The position numbers were made by a program, and so were the translations under genes. Under the pieces are notes generated by a model. It was not told where the DNA came from and searched no databases. It was given only the letters and a program-made list of their open reading frames with translations. Below are positions 9,885-22,900 of a DNA stretch of 64,000 bases, in pieces (position 1 is the first letter of the stretch; each line of letters opens with the position of its first letter). The DNA is from Aselliscus stoliczkanus (lineage: Eukaryota; Chordata; Mammalia; Chiroptera; Hipposideridae), in the NCBI GenBank assembly GCA_033961575.1, contig CM066737.1, positions 65,430,771 to 65,494,770 on the forward strand, in the 5' to 3' direction.

Positions 9885-11700
9885 TGAGGATCTTATATAT
9901 TCTTGCACATGGTGTGGAAGGCGTCCTTATCTTTAGATAATAATTGTATATAATTTATATTTTTTGTTGTGACTAGAAAAATATAAAATGTTTCTGTTAA
10001 ATTCAAACTAAATCAGAAATGTTAATCTATGGATTTTAAACTCAGATGAGGCAAGTTACTAATTATATTAAAACATACATAAAAAATTTTGTTTCCATCA
10101 AACAGTTTTTCATGTTTTTGGTGAAATAAACCAAAATAAAACAAGTAATATTCACCTAACATAAAGACTGTATCACTGTCTCCTCATATGCCATTTGCAT
10201 TGAAATTATAATCTATTATTTTAGTCAAATGAATCAATAATGTTTCAAAATGCTACATTAATCTCAGCAGCCCCAACAGCTTGAATCTTTATTATGAGTT
10301 AATTGTCAATGGAAATTTTCCACTGAAAAATCAGTCCAGTCCTGGTTTTTGCAATATCCAAGAAATAATGAACAGTTTGTACCATAATTATCAGGAGAAT
10401 ATCTAGATTATTTACTAAGTATTATTCTTTGATACATTTTGTTGTTATCTAGTTGAGTTACCAGATTAAGTGATGCCTTTACCTTTTACACATGATTTTA
10501 TTTTAACCAGCAATATTTTTCAATTGAATAGAAATATTTTTAGGGTATTATAAAATTTGATGTTTTAAATAGCTGTAAGATATTGTTGTAATGTATTTTG
10601 TGTTATTCTGACATTATTCATTATGGAAAGCTAATAATTATTTTCTTAAAAAGTCAGGATGAAATATATCTGTACTTTATCATTAGTTGTGTTATAACAA
10701 ATCATTCATGCCGATGTTTGTTAAAAATGAAGGAAACAATTATTTTTTGGATCCTCATTGATTATTACAGTGAGTAATACAGACTAGGATAGCATTGCCA
10801 AGTGTAATACATATGGACTATGAATACATATTGTCTGTGCCTGGGCTCCAGGGTTCAAGTATCCCAAATATATATATATACTTTTCCTAAAAGCTAAAGA
10901 TCAGTTACTATCCTCTTATACTATAAATTTAAGCAAAGATAATTTTGTAAATATTTTGCAACATGGTAATTAAAGTCTAAGCTTAGAATTTTCTATTTTA
11001 AGCAGAGACATCTGCCACATTACTTAAACAAGCATGTAACTGTCATGGTGGATGCTCTATTATCATTTGCCAGGTTAAAAAATCATTAAGATGAAGACAA
11101 ACTAAACTAAAATGAAAGTACCAACATCTCAAAGTTATTTTGAATGGTTACTGTAAACATTTGGGAAAATCAAGTGTCAAACTCAAGGGCTCTTGAGCCA
11201 GCCTTATCTTTAAGAGTGTTTAATACTCAATAGAGCTGTGAAAGAAGTCACTCTTTTAGAGAGTTTGGTGGTTATTATGTCATGTAATTAAGTTTATTTT
11301 AATTTGTGGAATATAATTAACCCAATATTTTCCTGTGGAGAAAAGTAGCCGGATACATTAATTAAAATAACTTTATTATTCAATTTTGACACTGCAGACT
11401 AGTGGTATAAAAATAAAAAATAAATAAAGAATCTTTTTTGTGGCAGCCAAATTGGACATTGGATTAGAAGAATACATTTACAAAGAAAAACTTAAACTCA
11501 AATCACTTCTGCAAAGGAGTGAAGAATAATGTTTTTCTGTTATTTAATAATTTGTTCAATGTAGTTATTTATAGTAGTGCTTACACGTCTCATATGTTCA
11601 CTCACTCTGTCATCAAATCACAGTTCTTTAAGTACATCCCCTTGTGAGGTGTTTCCCTTTAATAATTTTTTTACACATCCACCTGCTTGGCTATCATCAA
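9885..11700. other. unique AT-rich sequence, no gene seen
   Basis: Some 1.8 kb without a named repeat, CpG cluster or open frame of interest. It is the longest repeat-free block in the left half of the window. Confidence 0.5.
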
Positions 11701-11829
11701 AGTTACATGTAGTGAGGTATTTAGGTACGTAAGAGATCTTCAAATAAACTTTGGGATAAATATAACTGAGTGAGAACCATTACCCTGACTATCCCCTTCA
11801 CTCTTTCACTAGACTCCCCTAAAATTCCT

Positions 11830-12260
11830 TGGCACCTACTTCAGTATATGAGGATATACATGTTTCTCCATATCTGTGAAAGGAAAAAGAATGAAAATCC
11901 AAAACAGAGGAGTTTTATTCAGTGTTTCTTAGCTTTAGCTTTGCTTTAGGCTTTGTATTTTTTTGGCTAGCATTTAATGATTATTTCCTACTTACAAGGC
12001 ACTATCCTGGGCCCTTGACTCAATGTATTATGACATTTGGCCTTACAACTGTCTTATGAGGTATGTACTCTTATAAACCCCATTTTACAGATGAGAGCTG
12101 TGTGAAGCTTGCGTTACCATTTCTGATCATCCCAAAGACCTAAAACATAAAATTATCTAGAAATGTGTCTTTTATTCCAAATAGCATGATTCCCAATATC
12201 TTTTGGTCTTAAATCAATGGGAAGTACATTTCCAGTACTTTTCAGCATTTCATTAAGCAT
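11830..12260 (+). repeat. right copy of a diverged direct duplication (partner 5300-5900)
   Basis: Colinear with 5300-5900 once the SINE there is removed: TATACATG, TTAGCTTTAGCTTTGC, a shared MIR fragment, then ATTATCTAGAAATGTGT and GGTCTTAAATCAATGGG. Similarity is moderate, so the event is old. Confidence 0.6.
11965..12130 (-). repeat. MIR relic
   Basis: Complement of the MIR 3' half: ACAAGGCACTATCCTGGG, ATGAGGTATGTACTC and CCCATTTTACAGATGAGA. It lies within the duplicated segment. Confidence 0.72.
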
Positions 12261-12749
12261 ATGCTCTTGTCTTTGTCTACCCACCTGTGCTCTTCACAAT
12301 CTATCAGTAAAATGAAGTTACAGCTGTAGCCATCAAATAAGCAAACAAACAAAACAATGTCAAAGCATTGCTACTTCCTATGACAGTGGTATGAGCTAAG
12401 GCAGATATCTTGGTTTGGTTTTCATCCTCATGATTATCAAAGGCAAAGCAAAGTTTTGAATTTAACTTTAGCAATCTTTAGTGTCCTCGTTAAAAACAAA
12501 CCTCCCTAATATACATCAAATGTTAAGAGTAGTAATTACTGAGATTGTCTCCTGTTATGCCTGGCTCAGGTCAGCCTTCAGATGTTAATACTGGATCAAA
12601 CTTGAGGTGACTTGTGCCCAGCAGGAATTCATTACTGTCATTGCTATCTCAGCTCCTAAGCAATGCCAACCCCAGTCACCTTCTCCTTCCCTGCTGGGAA
12701 CCCAAAGCATGTTGCACATCAAAGAGCTCTCTAGTGTGCCATAAATATA
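12260..12749. other. unique sequence, nothing recognised
   Basis: No supported gene or repeat. Confidence 0.4.
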
Positions 12750-12880
12750 GACATTAGGACCTTGGGAAAATTACTTGACTGTACTGTGACTCACTTTTCT
12801 CCTCTGTAAAATGGGCATAATAATGATTCCTAATTCCCAGAGTTGTGACAAATTACATAATAAATCTGAAAGCACCCAGC
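12750..12880 (+). repeat. MIR relic
   Basis: Contains GGACCTTGGGAAAATTACTTGAC, CTCCTCTGTAAAATGGGC, ATAATAATGATTCCTA and AGCACCCAGCATG, in MIR order. Confidence 0.72.
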
Positions 12881-13204
12881 ATGCCACCTGGGAAACAATT
12901 GTATTGAAGCCTAAACTATTGGGAAATAATCTTACCCAAAATTTGTGCAACATTCAACATCAAGAACTCTCAAAAAACATTTGCCAAGGTTAAACCATAG
13001 CACAACAGTGTATTCATAGCATTATTCTTCCTTGCCACCTTCTCACTCTTCATCAAATTGCTTGTTTAACTAGCAAACACATAACCATAAAATTCTCTTA
13101 TGCTCAAGAGAGCAGGAACATTAGGTAACTCCTGTCCTATAATTGCTGTGGTCAGCGAAAAACTGGTGCTTGGTTCACATTCCCCAGAGAAGATTTAGCA
13201 TCAG

Positions 13205-13410
13205 ATATCTCCAGAGCAGTATTTTTCCAAGAAATATCATTGGACTATCTGTTTCATAATCACCTGAGATACTCGTAGAAACATGAAGATTCCTGGACCT
13301 CACCCCAAATTTACTGAAATCACCTCTGGGAGTTGGGTCCAGATTAATATATATGTGTTTTACAAGCCATCAGTTGATTCTTATGCATGACATCTTTTGG
13401 AATCACTTCT
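13205..13410. mobile_element. MER5-like hAT-Charlie relic
   Basis: Contains AATCACCTGAGATACTCGTAG, GATTCCTGGACCTCACCCC, a GGGAGTTGGGTCCAGA block and TTGATTCTTATGCATGA, matching the order of MER5A. The ends are eroded. An L1 tail later inserted at its right edge. Confidence 0.6.
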
Positions 13411-13423
13411 CTAGGGAATATTC

Positions 13424-13721
13424 CTTTTTTTTTTCTTGTGATGAAAACTTTTTTCTTTTTATTAGTTTCAGGTGTACAACACAATGCAATAGTTATACTC
13501 TTTACCCCCCAAAGTGAAAACCCCTCTCCCCCAGCTCACCACCCCACTCCCCCCCATATCATACATATCCATCACAACTCCCCTGACTCCCCTCCACAGT
13601 ATACTCCACATCCCGTGATCATCCACATATTCAGTTGCAGTTGGCATACAATACTATACAACATCAGCTTCAGGTGTACAGTGCAGTGATCAAGCCTCTA
13701 CTCCATACATGAAGTGGTCTA
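13424..13721 (-). mobile_element. 5'-truncated L1 tail (about 300 bp)
   Basis: The minus strand is the final part of the same L1 3' UTR carried by element D (44216-44704), with TGTACACCTGAAGCTGATG-type and CCTGAAACTAAT-type blocks. A 13-bp target duplication, CTAGGGAATATTC, lies at 13411-13423 and 13722-13734. Relatively recent. Confidence 0.9.
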
Positions 13722-13734
13722 CTAGGGAATATTC

Positions 13735-14499
13735 TTAACCAGAAGACAGAATCAGGATCATTGGTGGCAAGTTCTGTGTCAGGAGTGGAATTTTCAAACC
13801 TAGATAGTTCTCTATGTGAATTTTCTAATGAACTTACTAGGGTCAAGTCATACCTGAAAGAAATTACCTGCCATGGATCGCTTTGCACTCTAGTTTTTAT
13901 AAATCATAGGCATCATGATTTCAATTATGTCAAATTTTAGACAAAACTGGCTTGTGGTTTAAGAAATGAGAAAAAAGTAGATAAAGCAATGTCTAGAATG
14001 CATTACTGATTATATTGTTCATCTCAATTTGAGGTTGTACGGAGATGGTTTAAGCAAGTCTTCAGATATTTCCACTTTAGTAATTCAACAAGACTGATTC
14101 CCATCACTTAAAACTTGAAAAATTACTCTTACCTCTAGAAAACCTATCAAAAGTTCTTGAACAATCTCCTCCTACAATTTGCCTTAGGGCATCCTTAAGA
14201 GAGTGAACCATTCTTACTCTCATGTTGAGGGCAAGACAGCTCAATGGCAAGAGATTAAATAGGGTCTGTAGTCACAAATATTTTTAAACTTGACAGTGAT
14301 AATGGAATCGCACTATCAAAAACAAAGACATCTGCAGTCTATGTGCTTTGCTATTGTGAAATTGTACTTATGGCAGATATACGAGACAGAATTATGAGCA
14401 CTTTGAACCATTTCATGCAGGCTACAAAAATCCAGAAATTCTTCCCTGGAAATTGTTCTACAAAATTCGTCTGAATTTCTAGCTTTAACAAATAGTTGT
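13735..14499. other. unique sequence, nothing recognised
   Basis: No gene, RNA or repeat that I can support. Confidence 0.4.
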
Positions 14500-14860
14500 T
14501 GTTTTGGCTGTCCAGCACTTATTCACTCTCATTCCACTAACTATAGCCCACTTTTACTCCATGCAACAACCCTGCTCAGTCCTCATGCTTCCAAATGATT
14601 TGATTCCTTCCTTGGCTTTAGGGTTTGCATGTGACACAATCCTCTCCTACAAGATCTTCCCATACCCCTGGCCAGAGTTCTTGGTTCATATATGGCCATG
14701 AAATTCCATCAAAGTCAATGAGATTTTTGTTAGGGCTTCTAAGACAAAGGTAGGCTCTTTGTCCATGAGATTTGAAGCTGGAAGAATAAGACTCGAGGTC
14801 CAGAACTATTGGTGGTGATCTTCCCACCACCTGAAACCTGAGATGATGCTAAAACAGCCA
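14500..14860 (+). repeat. possible ancient mammalian repeat, family unassigned
   Basis: Segments such as CCTGGCCAGAGTTCTTGGTTC, GAAGCTGGAAGAATAAGACT and GATCTTCCCACCACCTGAAACC resemble a common mammal-wide repeat, but I cannot name it. Treat it as tentative. Confidence 0.35.
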
Positions 14861-15709
14861 AAGGCTGCATTGGAAAAGAATTCAATGTTAATTATAATTC
14901 TGTACCTTAAACTCAGCTTCTGCCTTCCTCGCAAGTTTCAGCAACATTAGTCAATTTATTCCCTTTTTACCTAAAACACTCACAGATTCTGTGAAGCTTC
15001 ACTTTAAAGTACTGAAAATTTGAGTCAAGATGAAAGTTGACTAGTTGAGAAAAAGCAATTCACCCAACAAGCATCTATTGAATGCTTGTTCTGTACCAAT
15101 GGGCTTGTTGTTACCTTATTTGAGCACATCAATGATTTTCATACTGATTCCACATCAGAGGTCTTATAAACATTTTATTCTAATGTGGTTTTTAAAAAAA
15201 CAATATTTTATTTATTTGAAAACCACACTAAGAAGCACACTTGAATGAGTTGTTTGTGTGTACCTGATTGGAATGCATTAGAAATTAACAATGCATTAAT
15301 AACAGTCTTTGGTCAATTCCTTTGTATAATTCTACTATCCCTTGGAATACACTGAAAAGTCTTATAAACATGTTATTAATTAGAAAGGCAATAGCTCTGC
15401 ACTATTTTTTTTCTAAATCCAATCCTTGAATATCCATTTATCATAAAATTGTTCAAGCGGGTGAATTATTATAAAATACGGGCATCATACAGCTAAAGGC
15501 CATATACAGCTAAAGGCCAAGAAAGGCTCAGTTCATCTTCTGGGCATAGGGTAATGCTCTCATTACATATAATTGTTGTGCAGTTAAACATAAATGTAAG
15601 ACTTGTCATAATAATGCTATATTATACTTGGTTTTAGCCGTTTTTGAGGTTGTTTGTAGATGAAATAAGTATGATAGAAACTGCAGGTTATTATTACACA
15701 TAATAATGA
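14861..15709. other. unique sequence, nothing recognised
   Basis: AT-rich. A short direct repeat, ACAGCTAAAGGCC, occurs twice at about 15488-15520. No gene seen. Confidence 0.4.
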
Positions 15710-15890
15710 TAATGATAACATGTATCAAGTATTTATTATGTATCAGCTACTGTCTTAAGTATTCAAAAACACTTAATCACTCTGCTAAAATATCTATGCT
15801 CTTAACAACTATGACATCCTATCTTTAAATAGTTAGAGAGTCAATTTTGAGACCTTTAAGTTTCCAGATCAGGGTGTTAACCATTGTTAC
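15710..15890 (-). repeat. MIR relic
   Basis: Complement of the MIR 3' half: AAGTATTTATTATGTATCAG, CTACTGTCTTAAG, then diverged sequence ending in a CAGATCAGGGTGTTAACC block. Confidence 0.6.
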
Positions 15891-17280
15891 AACTTATATG
15901 TGTACATGAGGATTGTCTAAATAACTTTTAAGAAAAGTAAATATACACACATAAACTGGATGTTGACACTGTTAGAAGACTGGTAACAACACCTATAGGT
16001 TTGGATTTAAAATTTTGGTGTATGTATGCTGATAGTGTGTATGATGTTGTATGGATCTATTTTAAAATGTTTTCAATTTAAACTTTAAAAGTGTAGCAAA
16101 TTAAAATTCTACTTTATGCATTTTCTTGTATTGGTTTAATATTTTACTTTAAAAATGTATTTTAGTTTTAAAGTGTTATTTATTTTTGCATCTTCACTAC
16201 TTAGCAGAGTGGATGTACATAACACAACCAAAATAATTGTGTTGAATGCAAGAATGAATCATACAAGTTCTGGTTTACACTGATGTATGAAAAATCAAGA
16301 TCATTCAATGACAAATAACAAGAGTATTTACAGGGGTTTCTGGATTTCATTCTAATGCAATTTGAATCTCATTATTTGACAAGATGGCCTCTTGCAGAAT
16401 CAGCATATCACATCTTTGAATCTGTAGATCAGATACTCACATAATCTTCTATGTCTGACACGGGGGATATACCACAACCTCTGTGGAGTGTTTTTTATAT
16501 TGTGTTTCCATTGATAGCAAAGTGACCTCTACCTATAGTGGATGTCATGTGACTGCAAACAGAAATTTTTGTTCTTTTACTACAATGATGTAGTGTCTCT
16601 GGTTAAGTAACTTTCATAAGCCATTGTATATTTCAGAACAATGCTTCTTGGTGCTGAACGGAACTGAGCCTTCAAAAATATTAATAACTTCATTGCATAC
16701 TCTAATTTTAATGAAGTGAGTGTGCTGAAAGACATTATTTTGACACATGCCCAAGCCCCATAATTGCCAGGAGGACAGCATGCCAATAGTTTTTAACTAA
16801 TGCTGTATTTTGTCATTATAATTTAGTTAGGTGGCTTTTATGCTATGCTTCCCATTTTTCCTTCTTGCACTTTCATTTTCAGAAACACTTCCTCTCATTT
16901 TGAATCCCATGAAGTCAAAAATGTATTACACATTTAGTTTATCAAAGAAAGACATTAATAAATATTCTAGTATGTCTATAAACAAAACACTGGAGATGTT
17001 CAAGCAGCAGCACAAATGATGAAATGTTTGCACAAATACAATATAAACAATTGGTATTTATTTCTGCAAATACCAAAGATTGAATCAATATTTTTGGTGT
17101 TCTTCCTTATTTGTGTTTTAAAATTTTTCCCTTGAATGAGGAAATATAGAATGCTATGTTTACAAAAGTTAATTGTCTACCTCTCTTTCATAATGTGCTG
17201 TTTATAAATTTCAATGAATTAATGTCTATGATTTAAACACATTTGCAAACCATTTATAAAATGTAGAAGAGTAAAAGAGA
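15891..17280. other. unique AT-rich sequence, no gene seen
   Basis: About 1.4 kb without an identifiable repeat or coding signal. The 68-codon minus frame at 16580-16786 has no recognisable family. Confidence 0.45.
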
Positions 17281-19003
17281 GAAGGTCCAAGATGACATAA
17301 TAGGTAAACATTTTGCCTACTGCCTCCCAGGATCACATTAAAATGACAACTAAGTTGTAGAACAATTAACCTCAAGAATCATCTGAAGACTAGTGGGACA
17401 GAACGCCTATAACTAAAGATATAAAGAAGACACATCAAGACTGGTAGGAGGGGCAGAAACGAGAAATGGGCTCTCAAACCCACAGGTAGTGGTGGAATGC
17501 TGGGAAGGATATATTGGCAGTGGATGTTACCCCTGAAGAGGGAGGGGTCCTAGCCCCACAGTGGGTTCTCCAGCCCAGGGGTCCTGTGCTGGGAAGAAGA
17601 GTCCCCACAACATCTGGCAGTGAAAAAAAAAAGCGAAAACTCTGTCTATCCACCCTGGTAAGACAGAAGGCAGCTGGAAACTCAGACATTCTGTTAAAGG
17701 GCCTGTGCACAGAATCACTTGCTTGCAAACACTCACCTTGGCTCCAGTGGAGGAGTGGCAACTTGAGAGGCACCACAGACATACAGGAAAAGACTCAGGA
17801 TGAGGACTGGAGGGATGTTCTCAGCCTCATGTGCAGCCTACAGTAGGTTGCCAATTCTGAAACTGTATTGGTCTGGTAAAATCCGTGTGTGCACACCACG
17901 TTTGTGACAACCTGAGTCCCAACCCCACCCAGCTAGAGCTGCATCATCAGGGGGCACTCTTGGTTCCTGGCTTGCTGGCCCTGCCCCACAAGCTGCTGGA
18001 GTCTTTTATAGCAACGGATGACCTGCAGCAGCCTAGGGAACTTTCGGTGGCAGAGAGTCAGCCACAGCTGGCATTGCAGTCTCTGTTGGGTGGCTCTTCA
18101 GGATATGTGGGCTCGAGGCAGTGGCTATCCTTGAAGTTCTCAGGGCATTTTGCAGAATAATACCAGGCTTGGCACTGGCACAAGAACTGAATTTGCATTA
18201 ATTTTGTAAAAACCATCACCAACAACCTGTGACTCCCTGGGTATCTGCCCCACCCAAATAGTGCTGCATCGAGGGCCTGCTCAACCCTAAGTCAACCAGC
18301 CCACCCCATGCACCTAAGGAGGTTCTTTCAGTGGCTGAGCCTTAGAGACAGCCAGAGGTGGCAAAAGGACTAGGAGGACACTGGACCTTTTGATAAGCTG
18401 CCCCAGGCCCAATACTGGTGGCAGCCAGCCTCAGTTCAGAGCAAGGCTGCCCACACATACATCCAGGTCCAGCACAGGCAGCAACCAACCACATATAGCT
18501 CTGTAGCTCCTACAGTAGCTCCGGGTTGGACACAGGCAAGGCTGAAACTGGCATTCATGGAAGCCTCTCACAAAAGACACCAGAAAAAACAAACCCAGAG
18601 TCTAGTTTCAGAGCATACCAGAGCACTATGTGATTAGCCCCACAAACAGCACACCCAAAGGGTGGACTCAACAGGCACAAGAGCCCACTAAGGTAAATTC
18701 CTTCACTGAGGGTTCAGCCCACACACAGCAGCTCATAAACTGTGGGCATTGCCAGTCCTCACAGGCAGTCAGCCTGAGAGTCAGTCCCATCCAATGATGT
18801 GCCAAAAGCAGTCAAGGCTCAACTACCACAGGAAAATATACACAGCACATAAAAGGAACACTCCTGGACCAAACACACAGATGACCAGGGAGATTGTGCT
18901 CCTGGCCTGCACAGGACACATACTACATAAGACCACCTGCAAAAACTGAGAGACTCAGGAAATCTATCCAATACATACAAGCAAAGACAGAGAGGCAGCC
19001 AGA

Positions 19004-19879
19004 ATGAGGAAACAAGAAAACATGTGCCAAATAAAAGAACAGAAAACTCCAGAAAAAGAACTAAGCGAAATGGAGGCAGGCAGCATAACAGAGACAGAGG
19101 TTAAACATTGGCTATAAGAATGCCTAAGGAACTTAGTGAGAACTTCAACAAAAAGATAATAAGCATAAGGAAGGACATAGAAACCGTAAAAAAGAACCAG
19201 TGAGAAATAAAGAATACAATAACTGAAATAAAGAATACACTGGTAGGAATCAACAGCAAATTAGATGAAGCAGAAGATCAAATGAGTGATTTAAAAGGCA
19301 ACATAGCAGAAAATAACCAATCAGAAAAACAATAAGAAAAAAACAAAGATAGTTTACAGAACTTTGGGACAACATCAAGCATAACAACATTTGTATCATA
19401 GGAGTACTAGAAGGAGAAGAGAGGGAGCAAGGGATCGAGAACCTATTTGAAGAAATAATGACTGAAAACTTCCCTAACCTGGTAAAGGAATAGACATACA
19501 TGTCCAGGAAGTACAGAGAGTCCCAAACAAGATGAACTCAAATAGGCCCACACAGAGACACATTATAATTAGAATAGTAAATGTTAAAGACAAAGAGAGA
19601 ATCCTAAAAGCAGCAAGAGAAAGACACCTAGTTACTTATAAGGGAGCTCCCATACGACTGTCAGCTGATTTCTCATCAGAAACTGTATAGGCCAGAAGAG
19701 GGTGGAAAGAAATATTCAACATGATGAAAACTGAGGGTCTAAAGCCAAGACTACTCTACCAAGAAAAGCTATCTTTTAAAACTGAAGGACAGATTAAGAG
19801 CTTCCCAGACAACAAAAAGCTAAAGGAGTTCATCACCACCAAACCAGTATTATAAGAAAAGTTAAAAGGACTTCTTTAG
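19004..19879 (+). pseudogene. L1 ORF1 relic (element C)
   Basis: Translated in pieces this gives the ORF1p layout. The N terminus is MRKQENMCQIKEQKTPEKEL-like, then comes a coiled coil with several in-frame stops, then an RRM-like block with RDTL and TRRHIIIRI-like residues. The C-terminal domain ends in KLKEFITTKP, followed by a stop at 19877. ORF1p normally binds L1 RNA as a trimer. This copy cannot encode it because of multiple stops, for example within the coiled coil near 19111 and 19202. Confidence 0.78.
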
Positions 19880-19928
19880 GCAGAACAAAGGAGAAAACAA
19901 ATGAAGATAAAAAAATATGAATAATAAA

Positions 19929-22900
19929 ATGGCAATAATTATATACCTATTGATAGTCACTTTAAATATGAAATGCTCTAATCAAAACACATAGGGTAGC
20001 TGAATGGATAAGAAGACAAGACCCATGCATATGCTGCCTACAAGAAACCCACTTTAGATCGAGAGACACACACAGACTGAAAGAAAAGGGATCAAAAAAG
20101 ATATTTCACACAAATAGAAATGAGAAAAAAGCTGAGGTAGCAATATTTATATCAGAGAAAATAGACTTTAAAACAAAGACTATAATAAGATACAAAGAAG
20201 GATATTACATAATGATAAAGGGATCAATCTAACAAGAGTACATAAACCTAGTAAACATTGATGTACTCAACCAGGAGCACCTAAATGTATAAAACAAATA
20301 TTGACTGACAAAAAGAAAGATGAACAGTAACACAATCATAATAGGGAATTTTAACACACCACTGGTACCAATGGACAGACATTCCAGACAGAAGATCAAC
20401 ACAGAAAAAGCATCCTTAAATAACACACTAGAGCAGATGGATTTAATTGATATTTTTACAGCAATCCACCTGAAAGAAGCAGAATATATATTCTTTCCAA
20501 GTGCACAAGTAATATTATATAAGATAGACCAATAGTTAGACCACAAAACAAGTCTCACTAAATTTAAGAAGAATGAAATCATATCAAGTGTCGTCTCTGA
20601 CCACAATGGTATGAAACTAGAAATCAATTACAAGAAAAAAACTGGAAAACATACCAAGACATGGAGATATACAAAGACATGCTACTAAATAATGAATGGG
20701 TCAACAATGAATCAAGGAAGAAGCTAAAAGATACCTTAAGACACACAAAAATGAAAACGCAGCAACCCCAAATCTATACATGACACAGCGAAAGCAGTCC
20801 TAAAAGGGAAATTCATTGCAATGCAGGCCTACCTCAAGAAATAAGAAAAATTTCAAATAATCAGTCTAACTTTACACTTTAGGGAACTGGAAAAACAACA
20901 GCAAACAAAGCCCAAAGTGAGTATAATGAAGGAAATAATAAAGATCAGGATAGAAATAAATGAAATACAGGCTAAATAAACAATACAAAAGATCAATACA
21001 ACCAAGGGCTGGTATTTTGAAAAGATAAACAAAATTGACAAACCTTTAACCCAACTCATTAAGAAAAAAGGGAGAAGACCCAAATAAATAGAATCATGAA
21101 TGAAAGACGAGAAGTGAAAATGACCACAGAAATACAAAAATTAAAAAAAAAAAAAAAAACACTAAGAGCAATTATACATAACCAACTGGACAATCTGGAA
21201 GAAATGGACAAATTCCTAGAAGCATACAATTTTCCAAGATTGAATCAATAAGAAACAGAAATCTGAATAGACCAATTACTACCAATGAAATTGAATCAGT
21301 AATCAACAAGCTCCCAACAAGCAAAAGTCCTGGACTAGATGGCTTAACAAGTGAATTTTACCAAACATTCAAAAAAAGAATTAACACCTATTCTTCTCAA
21401 TCTACTCCAAAAATTTCAAGAGGAGAGAAGGCTACCAAGCTCATCTTACAAGGCCACTAGTATCCTGATTCCAAAACCAAAGATATTACAAAAAAAGAAA
21501 ATTATAGGTTGATATTTCTAATGAATTTAGAGGCAAAAATCCTCAACATAATATTAGCAAACCAAATTCAGCAATAAATTAAAAAGATCATATACTTAAA
21601 TCAAGTGGGTTTCATTCCTGACATGCAAAGTTGGTTCAATATCCACAAACCAATTAATGTGATACACCACATAAACAAAATGAAAAATAAAAATCAATAG
21701 ATACAGACAAAGAATTTGACAAAATCCAGTATCTGCTTATGATAAAAACTCTCAGCTAAGTGGGAATAGAGGGAACATATCTCAACATAATAAAGGCCAT
21801 ATATGACAAACCCACGGCTAATATCATACTAAATGAAGAAAACTTAAAAGTATTCTTCTTAAGATAAGGGACAAGACAAGGATATGCACTTTTATTCAAC
21901 ATAGTACTGGAAATCATAGCCAGAGCAATCAGACAAGAAAAAGAAAGGAAAAAATCCAAATTGGAAAGGAAGAAGAAAACTGTCATTATGTGCAGATGGC
22001 ATGATGCTATGTATAGAGAACCTGAAAGATTCCACGAAAAAACTATTGGAACTGACAAACAAATTAAGTAACATAGCATGATTCAAAATTAATAGTCAGA
22101 AATAGGTTGCAGTTTTTATTTTTTTTAAAGATTCTATTGGGGAATTTGGGGAGGGGAACAGCATTGGGGAACTGGGGAAGGGGAACAGAAAAGTTGTTGT
22201 TCTTCTGTTCTTCAGTCTAGTCGTCGAGGACATTGCTTCACTGGCCCATGTTGGTATCATCATTGCACTCTTCTTAGGTGAGGCAGATCGGTTGCCTGCC
22301 TCTGGACGGCCGCTCACAGTGGCTCTTGGCAGCTCACACCAGCTGCCAGCTGCTCATGCTGGCTGCCAGCCACTCACTGTAGCCTATGGCAACCCGTTGC
22401 AGCAGGGGCTGCAGGTATGCCAACCTCGGGAAATTACAACAGACCAGCTCCAGGTCGAGCTGCTGTTCACCATCTTAGCTGTAGAGGGCAATGTCACTGG
22501 CCCTCATATGTGGGATCCGAACCAAGGCCACTGGAGTTCCAAGCCAGCTTCCAACCAACGTGCCACTCGGCTGTCCCCCAGTTGCATTTTTATACACAAA
22601 TAATGCACAATCAGAAAGAGATATTAAGAAAACAATCCCATTTATAATTGCATCAAAAAAATACCAAAGAAAAATTTAAGCATGGAAGTAAAAGACTTGT
22701 ACTCAGATAATTTTAAAATATTGAAGAGAGAAATTAAAGAAGGTACAAATAAATGGAAACATATACTGTGCTCATCCATAGAAAAAATCGATATAATTAA
22801 TATATCCATACTATGCACAGCAATCTATAGAGTCAATGCAATCCTTATCAAAATACCAATGACATTTTCACAGAACTAGAATAAATAATCCTAAAATATA

